Shown here: positions 43,423 through 53,878 of the stretch, in pieces | Layout: each line of letters starts with the position of its first letter | How positions within the stretch are numbered: position 1 is the stretch's first letter | Origin: Commensalibacter communis | GTDB taxonomy: Bacteria; Pseudomonadota; Alphaproteobacteria; Acetobacterales; Acetobacteraceae | NCBI RefSeq assembly: GCF_947179015.1 | Contig: NZ_CAMXCM010000001.1 | Span: 958,167 to 1,022,166, forward strand | Reading direction: 5' to 3' | DNA: 64,000 bases | Position numbers and translations under genes: made by a program | Notes under the pieces: generated by a model | Databases searched by the model: none | Seen by the model: only the letters and a program-made list of their open reading frames with translations | Told to the model about the DNA's origin: nothing

Positions 43423-45612
43423 CTAAGTCAAATATTTGTTCAAAGGTAAGCTATATAAATTCTTATTCAAAATTGATCCCAAAGCATCAGCCAATGCTGG
43501 TGCTGAAACAATTGTTCCCAACTCTCCGACCCCTGAAGGATGCTCATTGCTTTTAATGATGTGAACTTCTATTTGCGGAACTTCATTCATATGTAGAACA
43601 CGATATTGATTAAAGTTACGCTGCACGATTTGACCATTTTGAATTTGCACCTCGTTATACAAAGCAGCGCCTAATCCATAAATAGCACTACTTTCGATTT
43701 GTGCAGAAATTTGATCTGGATTGACAGCTAATCCACAATCAAGCGCAACAATCACGCGATGTAAACGCACCACTGACATGGCTGTGATTTCAGCCTCGAC
43801 TACCATGGCAATATAACTGCCAAAAACATGCGCCATTGCAAAGCCTCTGCCAATATCTTTGGGAGGTTGCTGTTCCCATTGGGCATGTTGGGCAACCATA
43901 TCAATGACGGCTATCGCTCGAGCATCTGGTTTTAGCAATTTACGGTATTCGATGGGGTCTTTTTTAGCTTTCTTAGCACATTTATTGATCGTAGATTCCA
44001 CTACAAAAATATTTCTGGTGGCTCCGTTCCCTTGCCACCAACCAGGAATAATAGATTGAATATCACAATTAGTGTAATTTAACTGATAATGTGGAATTTG
44101 ATATGGAAGCGTGTCAATTCCTAACAATAAATCAGGATCCATACCCTCTTTTGATAATAATGATTTATCCCAAAAAGCAGTTACAGATGGGCCTATGATA
44201 TGATGCTTGACTGCTGTTATTAAACCATCTGCATCGACGCCTGCTTCAATTTGATCCAAATAAGGTGGACGGACATGATCTTGAACAAAATCCTCTTCTC
44301 TCGACCAAACACATTTTAGAGGATAAGAAACCTTTTGTGCAAATTGAACAGCTTGCAAAATATATTCATCATTCAAACGCCGACCAAAACTGCCACCAAC
44401 AAAGACATTATGAAAATATATCTCTTTTGTATCTCTTTTTAATAGTGCTGCAACTTTATCCCTTGTCCATAAAGGTGTTTGTGAGCAAGACCATATCTCA
44501 CATTTTGTTTCATTTATGAATATTGTGCAACTTAGAGGCTCTAACGCAGCATGCAGCAACATTGGCTGTTTATAAGTCCCATTATAAATATGACTTGTAG
44601 CATTTAATGAAACTTCAATTTTTTCTGAACTATTATTATATCCAATGATCGCCTGTTGTTCATCCGCAGCTTGATCTAATTGCTTATAAATACTGTCTGT
44701 TGTCGCTGCGCTTTGGGAACCATAATCCCACTCAATAACCAATTGCTTGGCGGCTTTGGAGGCAATCCAGAAATTTTCTGCAATAATACAAACAATATTC
44801 TCTAAAGATACTATATCAATAACACCTTGTATCTGTTTTGCATTCTTGTCATCAAGATGTGCTAATTTTCCACCCACTACAGGACAAGCAATCATTAACC
44901 CTGTTCTTATCGCTGGAACAGATGGATCTTCAAGATGAATATCTGTTGCGTAGATTGCTTTGCCTTTAATTTTCTCAGATGTATCTACACGTGGTTGCGA
45001 TTTACCAATCAAACGATAGTCCTCTGTTTTTTTTAAAGGAACTTCTTTAGGTATCGATAAATTATAAATATCATGTAAAAATTGTGCGTAAGGTGCCTGT
45101 TGACCATTTTGGCCATAAATTTGACCTGCTTTGGCATGACACTGGTTGATATCTATTTTCCAAGATTGTGCAGCAGCTTGCAGTAACATCGTACGTAATA
45201 TTGCTGCTGATTGTTGCAACGGAAACCAATCTTTTTGAGTTGATCCAGATCCCCAAGTGACTTCAGTCACTTCCCCTTTTAAAATATATTCTGGGTTTGG
45301 CAAAGCAGCATCAACCTTGATTGCTGATAACTCAACCTCCAGCTCTTCAGCCAGAAGCATCGCTGCGGCTGTATAAATTCCCTGCCCAAATTCAATATCA
45401 GGAATATGAAACAAAATTTGATTATTTGATGTAATTTCAATATACGCGTTATGATACTCATTATTTGTTGGCGTATTGACACTATGATGTGAATTGTCTT
45501 CTGATTTCGATGTAACAATTTTGTCCTGCGCTTTTGCCAATATTGGCAAAGAAACGCCCAAGATCAATGCACCTGTCTTCGTGAAAAAAGCACGTCTGGA
45601 TAAATTACTCAT
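43423..45612 (-). CDS. iorB: Molybdopterin-binding aldehyde/isoquinoline dehydrogenase large subunit
   Basis: A 729-residue member of the xanthine oxidase family of the IorB type. A Tat signal (SRRAFFTKTGALILG) is at the N-terminus, so it is exported folded. It shows the split a/b hammerhead (GKAIYATDIH), the cofactor regions VGGSFGRRLNDEYILQA and PGWWQGNGATRN, and the C-terminal GVGELGTIVSAPALADAL with the catalytic glutamate. It hydroxylates an aldehyde or N-heterocycle using water. The substrate is not predictable. The start overlaps the stop of the 2Fe-2S subunit by eight bases, so the two are coupled. Confidence 0.88.
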   Translation of the reverse strand: MSNLSRRAFFTKTGALILGVSLPILAKAQDKIVTSKSEDNSHHSVNTPTNNEYHNAYIEITSNNQILFHIPDIEFGQGIYTAAAMLLAEELEVELSAIKVDAALPNPEYILKGEVTEVTWGSGSTQKDWFPLQQSAAILRTMLLQAAAQSWKIDINQCHAKAGQIYGQNGQQAPYAQFLHDIYNLSIPKEVPLKKTEDYRLIGKSQPRVDTSEKIKGKAIYATDIHLEDPSVPAIRTGLMIACPVVGGKLAHLDDKNAKQIQGVIDIVSLENIVCIIAENFWIASKAAKQLVIEWDYGSQSAATTDSIYKQLDQAADEQQAIIGYNNSSEKIEVSLNATSHIYNGTYKQPMLLHAALEPLSCTIFINETKCEIWSCSQTPLWTRDKVAALLKRDTKEIYFHNVFVGGSFGRRLNDEYILQAVQFAQKVSYPLKCVWSREEDFVQDHVRPPYLDQIEAGVDADGLITAVKHHIIGPSVTAFWDKSLLSKEGMDPDLLLGIDTLPYQIPHYQLNYTNCDIQSIIPGWWQGNGATRNIFVVESTINKCAKKAKKDPIEYRKLLKPDARAIAVIDMVAQHAQWEQQPPKDIGRGFAMAHVFGSYIAMVVEAEITAMSVVRLHRVIVALDCGLAVNPDQISAQIESSAIYGLGAALYNEVQIQNGQIVQRNFNQYRVLHMNEVPQIEVHIIKSNEHPSGVGELGTIVSAPALADALGSILNKNLYSLPLNKYLT

Positions 45613-46069
45613 CTTCTGTGCTCCCTACCGCAACTTTGATCGCATTGCGAATACGCTGATACATACCACAACGACAGACATGTCCCGATAAAGCACGATT
45701 AATTTCTTCTTTGCTTGGCTTTTCTTTTTCATGTAACAAAGCAATTGCAGCCATAATCTGACCTGGTTGACAGTAACCACATTGTGTCGGCTGCTTCTCA
45801 ACCCAACCATCAAGTATCTTTTGAGCAATTGGATCATTATCCAATCCCTCTATGGTAATAATCGATTGATTGCCAATGGATCCCACTGGTAAAGAACAAG
45901 ACCGAACTGGTTTCCCGTCTAAATGCACCGTACAAGCACCACATTCACCAATGCCACAGCCATATTTGGTGCCTGTTAAACCCATTACATCTCGTAAAAC
46001 CCATAATAACGGCATATCATCAGAAACGTCTAAACGAACTATTTTATTGTTTATATTTAATTCAACCAT
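45605..46069 (-). CDS. iorA: 2Fe-2S subunit of the molybdenum dehydrogenase
   Basis: A 154-residue two-cluster ferredoxin-like subunit. The plant-type cluster is CGIGECGACTVHLDG with the later C of PVRSC, and the helical second cluster uses QCGYCQPGQI and HVCRCGMYQRI. It passes electrons from the molybdopterin subunit to the cytochrome. It has no signal peptide, so it is probably carried out with the Tat-exported partner. It is the first gene of the operon. The antiporter gene ends 99 bp upstream. Confidence 0.92.
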   Translation of the reverse strand: MVELNINNKIVRLDVSDDMPLLWVLRDVMGLTGTKYGCGIGECGACTVHLDGKPVRSCSLPVGSIGNQSIITIEGLDNDPIAQKILDGWVEKQPTQCGYCQPGQIMAAIALLHEKEKPSKEEINRALSGHVCRCGMYQRIRNAIKVAVGSTEDE

Positions 46070-46168
46070 TCCGTTCTAAATCTTTTATTTTTTACGTCAA
46101 ACAGAGTAACCGAACATAAAGGAAAATTCAAACTTTCCTCTATGAACAATTACTTTATGATCTGAACT

Positions 46169-48847
46169 TTACTGAAAAGGATCTTTTTCACTATCTTCAT
46201 TAGCCTTAGGCTGATTTTTCGGCTGTTTCTGATCCTCTTTCTTTTGTTTATCTTTTTTCGCCTCATTAGAAACAGAGCCCCCTTCAGGTGGCTTTTCTAT
46301 TGCAAGAGGATTGTATTCTAACAAAGGAAGATTATTGTCCACGACAATATCACCCTCAGGACGATGGCGTGCATAATCTATCTGTATCAAATTATGACGA
46401 ACAATAGAGTATTCAGATATTAATCGTTTGAATACATCGACAGGCATGGTCAATAAATAACCAAAACGCAAAGAGCGATATATTGATTCCGTTCTTTTCT
46501 TATTAGCGATGATCTCTTTTGCCCCTAATATATCCCCTGAACCAAATGTAAAGACTTTATCTTCGACATGTGTTTCGAATAATCCGTTACTAATAAAGAA
46601 TACATTTTTAATTCGTTCTCCACGAGAGAAAATCCTCTCACCAGGCGAAACAAAATAAATAGACATCGACATCGAAATATCATACAAAACAGCTTGAGGA
46701 ACGCCTCTAAGGCAAGGAAGCTCCTGAACGCGTTGCTCAATCCCACTCTTTAAATTGAATTTTAAAGAACGATTATACCGCGCAAACCGCTTTTCAACAG
46801 CTTTTTCTAACTCTTGATATAACTCTTCACTGATCAGAGTTTCTGTATGCAAATCATCATATTCTTCGTTTTCAAACCTTAACGCAACCATTTGCAAGAA
46901 ACGTGCTTCCAAGGCTTCAATATATCCTTGATAATGCATTCTCATCGTTTCCAAAGCATCATCCAACATACGATTTTGTCTGTCTAGCACTTCAGAAACA
47001 ATATCCGCCACACGTGATCCCAACGTCGGCTCAATTTTGCGTTTAACAAAACGAGTTAACGATATAGCAACAAATCTTGAAATCAACAAAATCTCAAAAC
47101 GTTCCATCATACAATACATCAACGGACGATCTATATGTAGTCTGCGGTGAATACTTTGAGCCATTCGAAACCGTAAAGGCGGATGTAATCGTTTATGCAT
47201 TTCCTTTACATATCCATAGCGACCATCTTGCCAAGCACCATCAAGAGCAGCTTCAGCTGATCTTAACAATGTTTCCATCACCCTTCTGGGTAAGCCTTGC
47301 ATACGGAATAAATCAAGTAGAATTGAACGCTCTTGCGCGGCAATGGTAATCAAAGCCAATGTAATTTGTTGACGGTTGCCCAAAGCGGTATCAAACGTAT
47401 TCGCTTCTTGCTCGTCCTCAATTCGCCTTTCAAGACCTTCGATAACATATCCTGTAATACGATTATTAAAACCAAATTCATTGGCTGTACGTCTTGTTTT
47501 ATCTCTAACTCTTCCTAAACCAATACCTAATATCTGATGGCGTACAGCCTGATCGATCGGGGTTAGTTCATTTAGTCGGAAATAAACAACCACGGCACGT
47601 AAAGTCGTTCCATTAACTAACAATGTAATTAATACAAACCCCGTTGCGATGATTCCAACAAAATGAGATATCGGTGTTGAAACCAACTCATTTTCAGTAA
47701 CAGCCAATGCCAATGCCAGCGTGATTGCGCCGCGCAATCCCCCCCACACCATTGTTGCTTTGAAAGGTGTAGGAATAGGCGGAGAAATCTTTGTTGCCGC
47801 TAGAATAGGTAACATCCCAAAAACAACAACTGCACGTGCGATCAATCCTGCAATTGTAGCAATTAGAATCAACACACAATCCCACTTGGTCATCCCAATT
47901 AACAAACGAGGCACCAACATGGAGGCTAGGACAAACAACAATGACCCTGCCCAAAAAACAATCTGTTGCCAAATCTCGTTTAGAAAACGCCAAGTTTGAG
48001 GGCGAAATGTCGACGGCCCGTATGCGGAAAGCGTAAGCCCTGCTGCTGCTGCTGCAACAACACCAGAGAAACCAATAATTTCGTCACAAACAATATAAGA
48101 AATGTAAGGCAAAGCCACTGTTAATGTAATTTCAGCAGCCCGTCCTGAAGTAGACCCTAGTGCCACAATCATCCATAAAGAGAGACGTGCAAAAATAAAG
48201 CCAACAATCACTGCCCCAGCAAACGAAACCAGAATACTAATTGCAGAGCTCATTAAATGAACTTCTTTGTGCGCGATAATGGCTGCTGTTAATGTGGAGA
48301 AAATGGAAATTGCTGCCGCGTCGTTTAATAAAGATTCACCCTCAACCAAACGGGTTAATCGTGTCGCAGCACCGATCTCTTTAAAAATCCCAGCGACTGC
48401 GGACGGATCCGTTGTTGCAACAATAGAACCCACCAATAAACAAACAATCAAAGGCATTCCAGAAAACGGATACAGAGCCAGCCCAATCATAGCCGTCGAC
48501 AGCACGACAGCCACAATAGCCAATAACAACACAGTACCCATTTCATGGTAAAGTCTTCGCACATCAATGGCCAATCCCGCTTGGAATACCAAGATTGGCA
48601 AAAAGATTAAAAGAAACCCCTCACTATTGATTGGGAAATCTAATAAGACCTCTGCGGCAGTATCGAAAATATAAATATGGGAACTATGCAATACAATATC
48701 TGCAACGCCCCCTAAAATAATCCCTACGATCGCCAACAGAACTGTTTCTGATAACTCAATACGTTTGGCCAAAGGCTGAACCGCACTGACGATGACTAAG
48801 AGGATGGCTGTTGCTAATAAAACAGTAGCCAGACCAGTAACTGGCAT
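46169..48847 (-). CDS. CPA1 Na+/H+ antiporter with C-terminal cNMP-binding-like domain
   Basis: An 892-residue protein. Residues about 1-420 form a CPA1 exchanger with about 12 TM segments and the ion-site sequences GSIVATTDPSAVAGIFKEIG and RLVEGESLLNDAAAISIFS, which carries the CPA1 ND pair. A long helical cytoplasmic part follows, then a cyclic-nucleotide-binding-like domain at about 713-812 (VSPGERIFSRGERIKNVFFI, FGSGDILGAKEII) and a charged tail. The overall layout resembles plant SOS1 and NhaP homologues. The ATG at 48847 is preferred because GGAGAGAG precedes it. A longer reading to 48925 adds a non-hydrophobic leader. Confidence 0.85.
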   Translation of the reverse strand: MPVTGLATVLLATAILLVIVSAVQPLAKRIELSETVLLAIVGIILGGVADIVLHSSHIYIFDTAAEVLLDFPINSEGFLLIFLPILVFQAGLAIDVRRLYHEMGTVLLLAIVAVVLSTAMIGLALYPFSGMPLIVCLLVGSIVATTDPSAVAGIFKEIGAATRLTRLVEGESLLNDAAAISIFSTLTAAIIAHKEVHLMSSAISILVSFAGAVIVGFIFARLSLWMIVALGSTSGRAAEITLTVALPYISYIVCDEIIGFSGVVAAAAAGLTLSAYGPSTFRPQTWRFLNEIWQQIVFWAGSLLFVLASMLVPRLLIGMTKWDCVLILIATIAGLIARAVVVFGMLPILAATKISPPIPTPFKATMVWGGLRGAITLALALAVTENELVSTPISHFVGIIATGFVLITLLVNGTTLRAVVVYFRLNELTPIDQAVRHQILGIGLGRVRDKTRRTANEFGFNNRITGYVIEGLERRIEDEQEANTFDTALGNRQQITLALITIAAQERSILLDLFRMQGLPRRVMETLLRSAEAALDGAWQDGRYGYVKEMHKRLHPPLRFRMAQSIHRRLHIDRPLMYCMMERFEILLISRFVAISLTRFVKRKIEPTLGSRVADIVSEVLDRQNRMLDDALETMRMHYQGYIEALEARFLQMVALRFENEEYDDLHTETLISEELYQELEKAVEKRFARYNRSLKFNLKSGIEQRVQELPCLRGVPQAVLYDISMSMSIYFVSPGERIFSRGERIKNVFFISNGLFETHVEDKVFTFGSGDILGAKEIIANKKRTESIYRSLRFGYLLTMPVDVFKRLISEYSIVRHNLIQIDYARHRPEGDIVVDNNLPLLEYNPLAIEKPPEGGSVSNEAKKDKQKKEDQKQPKNQPKANEDSEKDPFQ

Positions 48848-49212
48848 ATTAGTCTCTCTCCGCTTTAAATAATTAATATAATGTTTGTATTTTATAAATG
48901 TATTATAAACAGAGAAATCATTCAAACAATCTGTTTATTCAGATTGTGTTGATCGTATATAATGTTCGGTTATGAAATTATTGTCCTTGCTTAAAATACT
49001 TTTCAATTTGTTTGTATATCATATTTTATACATAATAAGAATTATAAATTTCGTTACAATTTATTTCATAAATTTTATAGACTTTAATCTAGCTTCTATT
49101 TAAGTTTATTATGAAATTAATTTTTTGTTTTAAATCGCTTCATAATTGTTAAAATGATCTTTGATTACATACTATCATCGCACGAAATTTATCTTTTATC
49201 GTCCAAATACCA
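48848..49212. other. AT-rich intergenic region upstream of the antiporter gene
   Basis: These 365 bp hold the promoter of the antiporter gene, which reads leftward. They are very A/T-rich with no further gene. The gltB terminator hairpin lies just to the right. Confidence 0.4.
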
Positions 49213-49250
49213 AATATCCCTGTATCATTCTTAAAAGATACAGGGATATT
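49213..49250 (-). terminator. 14-bp hairpin after gltB
   Basis: AATATCCCTGTATC (49213-49226) and GATACAGGGATATT (49237-49250) pair perfectly around a ten-base loop, 11 bp past the gltB stop. The following minus-strand bases are T-rich but not a pure T run. Confidence 0.7.
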
Positions 49251-49260
49251 GTATAAAGAT

Positions 49261-52200
49261 TTATGCTATTTTCTTATTGAGTTCGGACGTCAAATCCAAC
49301 CCAATCGCTTTGGCATATTCAGTTGGAATGACATGCCAGAAATGTTGCACAATATTTTGCCATTCATGTAATAATGACATCGCATAATGACTTTCAGTTT
49401 CCTCTACATGACGTTCTATGTGTTGACGTAAAACATCCTCCCATTTTGGATCTGCAATTCGCTGCCACATTAATGTTTCGGAATTGACACATTTTTCGAA
49501 TTGCGCATGTGGATCATAAATAAAAGCCATCCCTCCTGTGAAGCCAGCCCCAAAATTGACGCCGATTTCACCCAGAATAACGACCGTTCCACCTGTCATA
49601 TATTCACACCCATTTGCACCACACCCTTCAATCACAGCAGTGGCGCCAGAGTTACGAACAGCAAAACGTTCACCAGCAATCCCCGCAGCATACAGACTGC
49701 CAGAGGTTGCACCATATAAGACTGTATTACCAATAATCATATTATGTTGAGAAATTAATTTCGTTTCAGGAACTGGACGCACCACAATCGTCGCACCAGA
49801 TAGACCCTTACCAACATAATCATTCGCATCGCCAAACACTTCAAGTTTCAACCCTTGAACTGCAAAAGCTCCCAAAGATTGACCAGCTGAACCGCTAAGA
49901 CGCACAGTCAAATGATCTTCTGCCAACCCTTTCATGCCAAAACGACGTGTAATTTTGGATGAAATCTTCGTTCCAATTGCACGGTAAGTATTCTGCACAT
50001 TATAACGCAATTGCATTTTCTCACCATGCTCAAATAACGGTTGAGCATCAACAATCATTTGCGCATCCAACGTCTCTGGAACTTCGTTTCGACCCTCACG
50101 CGTGCAATATCTTTCATACGGACCTGCATCCACCCGAGCCAACAAAGAGTTTAAGTCTAGATCATCAAGATAAGATGCCCCACGCAGGACTTGCCTTAAC
50201 AAATCAGTGCGTCCAATAATTTCTTTCAACGAAGAAAAACCAAGAGAGGCAAGAATATTACGAACATCTTCCGCAATGAAAGAAAATAAGTTAATCACAC
50301 GATCCGCACCATCTTGAACGAACTTTTTACGTAGTTCTTCATCTTGAGTACAGACGCCGACAGGACAAGTATTAGAGTGACATTGACGCACCATAATACA
50401 ACCCATCGCAATTAAACTAAGCGTTCCAATACCAAATTCTTCAGCACCCAACATCGCTGCGATCACAACGTCACGACCCGTTTTAATCCCACCATCAACA
50501 CGCAAAGTAATCCGATGACGTAAACGGTTCAGCATTAACACTTGATGTGCTTCAGCCAAGCCCATTTCCCAAGGAATACCACCATATTTAATCGATGTTT
50601 GAGCAGAAGCCCCCGTCCCACCATTATGACCAGAAATCAAAATTGTATCTGCTTTTGCTTTTGCAACCCCAGCAGCAATCGTTCCAATTCCAGAGGATGC
50701 TACCAGTTTAACCGCAACCGTAGCATCAGGATTGATTTGTTTTAAATCATAAATGAGCTGAGCCAAATCTTCAATAGAGTAAATATCATGATGAGGCGGT
50801 GGAGAAATTAAGGTTACCCCAGGTACAGCATGGCGTAATTTACCAATTAACTCGGTAACTTTAAACCCTGGCAGCTGACCACCTTCACCTGGTTTAGCCC
50901 CTTGAGCCACTTTAATCTCAATCTCACGACAATTATTCAAATATTCCGCCGTTACTCCAAAGCGCCCAGACGCAACTTGCTTAATAGCTGATGACGCATT
51001 GTCGCCATTAGGACGAGGTTTATATCGACTTGCGTCTTCACCACCTTCACCGGAATCAGAGCGTGCCCCAATACGATTCATCGCAATTGCCAAAGTTTCA
51101 TGAGCCTCTGGACTTAATGCTCCTAACGAAATACCCGGGGAAATCAAACGACGGCGTAATTGAGTAATATTCTCTACAGATTCAACTGGAATAGGTTTAT
51201 TAGAAGACTGAAAATCTAATAAATCGCGCAGCGCCATCGGAGGTTGTTCTTTGATGGCTTCAAGATATTGTTGATATAAAGGCCAACTGTCTTTTTCCAC
51301 CGCTTGTTGGATTAGTTTAATCACATCCCCATTCAGCGCGTGCTTTTCACCTTGTTGACGCCATTTATATAATCCACCAATTGGCAAGATCTTAACATTT
51401 GGATCCCATGCTTTTTCATGAAAAGTGCTGACATTATGAGCAATCCCTGACAACCCAATCCCTGAAATACGAGAAGACATTCCTGGGAAGAATTCTGCCA
51501 CCAAAGCACGAGACAACCCAATCGCTTCGAAATTATATCCACCACGATAAGAAGCAACGACAGAAATTCCCATCTTTGCCATAATTTTAAGCAAGCCTTT
51601 ATCAACAGCTTTACAATAACGTTGCATGGCTTCACGCAGAGAAACATCACCAAATAAACCTTTTTTATGACGATCTGCAATACATTCTTGCGCCAAATAA
51701 GCATTGACGGTTGTTGCACCCACACCAATCAATACAGCAATCGAGTGCACATCTAATGTATCCGCTGAACGCACATTTAATGACGTGAATGTTCGAAGAG
51801 ACTGACGAACCAAATGGGTATGCACTGCTGCGGTTGCCAAAATCATTGGAATTTGTGCAAGGTCTTTGGTTTGTTTTTCATCGGTTAAGAATACATGAGT
51901 GCATCCAGCCCGAACAGCTTCTTCAGCTTCGAAACAAATACGAGCAATCGCATCACGTAACCCTTGTTCCCCTTCAGTAACCGTGAAATTACAATCAATC
52001 GTTACACCTGTTTTTCCACAAAATTCTTGCAGTGCACTAAATTCACTGGTGGTTAATACAGGACTAGATAATTGCAACATCTGACACTGTTCAGAAGTTT
52101 GATCCAGAATATTCCCTAAATTACCCAAACGTGTGCTGAGGGTCATCACCTGAGTTTCACGCAAACTATCAATAGGCGGATTAGTTACTTGGCTAAACCG

Positions 52201-53787
52201 TTGTCGAAAATAATGGGACAATCCACGATAACGATCACTTAACACCGCTAATGGCGTATCATCCCCCATAGAGCCTATCGCTTCAGCAGCAGTTTCAACC
52301 ATTGGCTGTAAAACGGTTTCTAAATCTTCAATACTGATCCCTACCGCCAGTTGTCTTCTGCGTAATTCTTCTGAAGGAAATAAATGCGTTTCAGTTTCTT
52401 GATCCCTCACGATCGATGTGATTTGCTGAGTATTTTTTACCCATTCACTATAATCATGACGCTGCACTAGCATGTCGGTAATATCATTAGGTTTATATAA
52501 TTTGCAGGTCTGCATATTAAACCCGATGGTTTGCCCTGGCCCTAGACGCCCTTTTTCCAAAACATCTGGTTCTGGCACACGAACCATTCCAGTTTCAGAA
52601 CCCAAAATCATTAAATTATTCGTCGTGATTGTATAACGCAAGGGACGCAATCCGTTACGATCCAAACCTGCAATCACCCAGTTGCCATCCGTTCCACATA
52701 ATGCTGCTGGGCCATCCCAAGGTTCCATTACAGCATTAGAGTAACTATACATATCTCTCACTTTTTGAGTTAAGTGATTTTGCATCCCCATTGCAGGAGG
52801 AATCATCAATGCCTTAACAGTTGGTGCATCACGCCCCGCAAAAGTCAATAATTCAAACACATTATCCAAAGCCGCTGTATCAGAACCATTAAACTGAATA
52901 ACGGGTTTTAAATCAGCCATATAAGCATCAAGATCAGGATGAGACAAACGGGTCTCGTGGCTTTTCATCCAGTTGATATTTCCTGATAAAGTGTTGATCT
53001 CACCATTATGCGCAATTTTTCTGAATGGTTGCGCCAATTTCCAGGTTGGGAATGTATTGGTTGAATAACGTTGATGATAAATCGCAAAGCGACTGACAAA
53101 GCGCTCATCCAATAAATCAGGATAAAAATCGGCGACGTTCTCAGCTAAGAACATTCCTTTATAAATGACTGAACGACAAGATAGCGAACAAATATATAAA
53201 TCGACGTGACTTTCCGTGGCGCGTTTTTCAATTTTACGACGAATAATATATAAATTACGTTCGAATTCCTCTTCTGAATGATTTTTAGTATTACTAATTA
53301 AAATTTGTTCAATTTCAGGGCGAGTTGCATTGGCTTTTTCACCAATACAATCGGTATTAATTGGCACTTGACGCCATCCATAAATTGAATAGCCAAACGC
53401 GATAATTTCAGTTTCAACAATTTGACGACAACGTTCTTGGCTTGCTAGATCATTTTTTGGCAAAAATACCATTCCAACAGCCAAATCACCTTCTTTGACA
53501 TGATGATGGCCGCTGCGGATGGATTTTAAAAAGAAGTCCTGACAAATTTCAACATGGATCCCCGCACCATCGCCCGTTTTACCATCAGCATCCACAGCCC
53601 CTCTGTGCCACAACGCTTTTAAAGCTGTTAACCCAGCTTCGACAACATCACGACGTTTTTTACCATCCAGCGCAACAACAAATCCCACACCACAAGCATC
53701 ATGTTCTTGATCCTGAGAATATACCCCTGCACGCTCAAGGATTGTTTCGTTTCTTTTTCTATCTTCAATATAATTCGTATCACTCAT
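49261..53787 (-). CDS. gltB: Glutamate synthase (NADPH) large subunit
   Basis: A 1508-residue GOGAT alpha subunit. A 31-residue propeptide precedes the class II amidotransferase nucleophile C32 (HDACGVGFVVALDGKK). Later come the FMN/synthase domain (GHNGGTGASAQTSIKYGG, LAEAHQVLMLNRLRHRI), the 3Fe-4S cysteines in CIMVRQCHSNTCPVGVCT, and the C-terminal beta-helix with ATSGSLYAAGIAGERFAVRN. It makes glutamate from glutamine and 2-oxoglutarate. It lies 91 bp after gltD on the same strand, in the order gltD-gltB. Confidence 0.97.
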   Translation of the reverse strand: MSDTNYIEDRKRNETILERAGVYSQDQEHDACGVGFVVALDGKKRRDVVEAGLTALKALWHRGAVDADGKTGDGAGIHVEICQDFFLKSIRSGHHHVKEGDLAVGMVFLPKNDLASQERCRQIVETEIIAFGYSIYGWRQVPINTDCIGEKANATRPEIEQILISNTKNHSEEEFERNLYIIRRKIEKRATESHVDLYICSLSCRSVIYKGMFLAENVADFYPDLLDERFVSRFAIYHQRYSTNTFPTWKLAQPFRKIAHNGEINTLSGNINWMKSHETRLSHPDLDAYMADLKPVIQFNGSDTAALDNVFELLTFAGRDAPTVKALMIPPAMGMQNHLTQKVRDMYSYSNAVMEPWDGPAALCGTDGNWVIAGLDRNGLRPLRYTITTNNLMILGSETGMVRVPEPDVLEKGRLGPGQTIGFNMQTCKLYKPNDITDMLVQRHDYSEWVKNTQQITSIVRDQETETHLFPSEELRRRQLAVGISIEDLETVLQPMVETAAEAIGSMGDDTPLAVLSDRYRGLSHYFRQRFSQVTNPPIDSLRETQVMTLSTRLGNLGNILDQTSEQCQMLQLSSPVLTTSEFSALQEFCGKTGVTIDCNFTVTEGEQGLRDAIARICFEAEEAVRAGCTHVFLTDEKQTKDLAQIPMILATAAVHTHLVRQSLRTFTSLNVRSADTLDVHSIAVLIGVGATTVNAYLAQECIADRHKKGLFGDVSLREAMQRYCKAVDKGLLKIMAKMGISVVASYRGGYNFEAIGLSRALVAEFFPGMSSRISGIGLSGIAHNVSTFHEKAWDPNVKILPIGGLYKWRQQGEKHALNGDVIKLIQQAVEKDSWPLYQQYLEAIKEQPPMALRDLLDFQSSNKPIPVESVENITQLRRRLISPGISLGALSPEAHETLAIAMNRIGARSDSGEGGEDASRYKPRPNGDNASSAIKQVASGRFGVTAEYLNNCREIEIKVAQGAKPGEGGQLPGFKVTELIGKLRHAVPGVTLISPPPHHDIYSIEDLAQLIYDLKQINPDATVAVKLVASSGIGTIAAGVAKAKADTILISGHNGGTGASAQTSIKYGGIPWEMGLAEAHQVLMLNRLRHRITLRVDGGIKTGRDVVIAAMLGAEEFGIGTLSLIAMGCIMVRQCHSNTCPVGVCTQDEELRKKFVQDGADRVINLFSFIAEDVRNILASLGFSSLKEIIGRTDLLRQVLRGASYLDDLDLNSLLARVDAGPYERYCTREGRNEVPETLDAQMIVDAQPLFEHGEKMQLRYNVQNTYRAIGTKISSKITRRFGMKGLAEDHLTVRLSGSAGQSLGAFAVQGLKLEVFGDANDYVGKGLSGATIVVRPVPETKLISQHNMIIGNTVLYGATSGSLYAAGIAGERFAVRNSGATAVIEGCGANGCEYMTGGTVVILGEIGVNFGAGFTGGMAFIYDPHAQFEKCVNSETLMWQRIADPKWEDVLRQHIERHVEETESHYAMSLLHEWQNIVQHFWHVIPTEYAKAIGLDLTSELNKKIA

Positions 53788-53878
53788 CTGTTTATCCGCC
53801 TATAGATGATAAAACCCCGCCATTCTTTGGGCTGGCTTTTGTTAACTCAATAATCCGTTATGATTTTTTGGAACAAAA

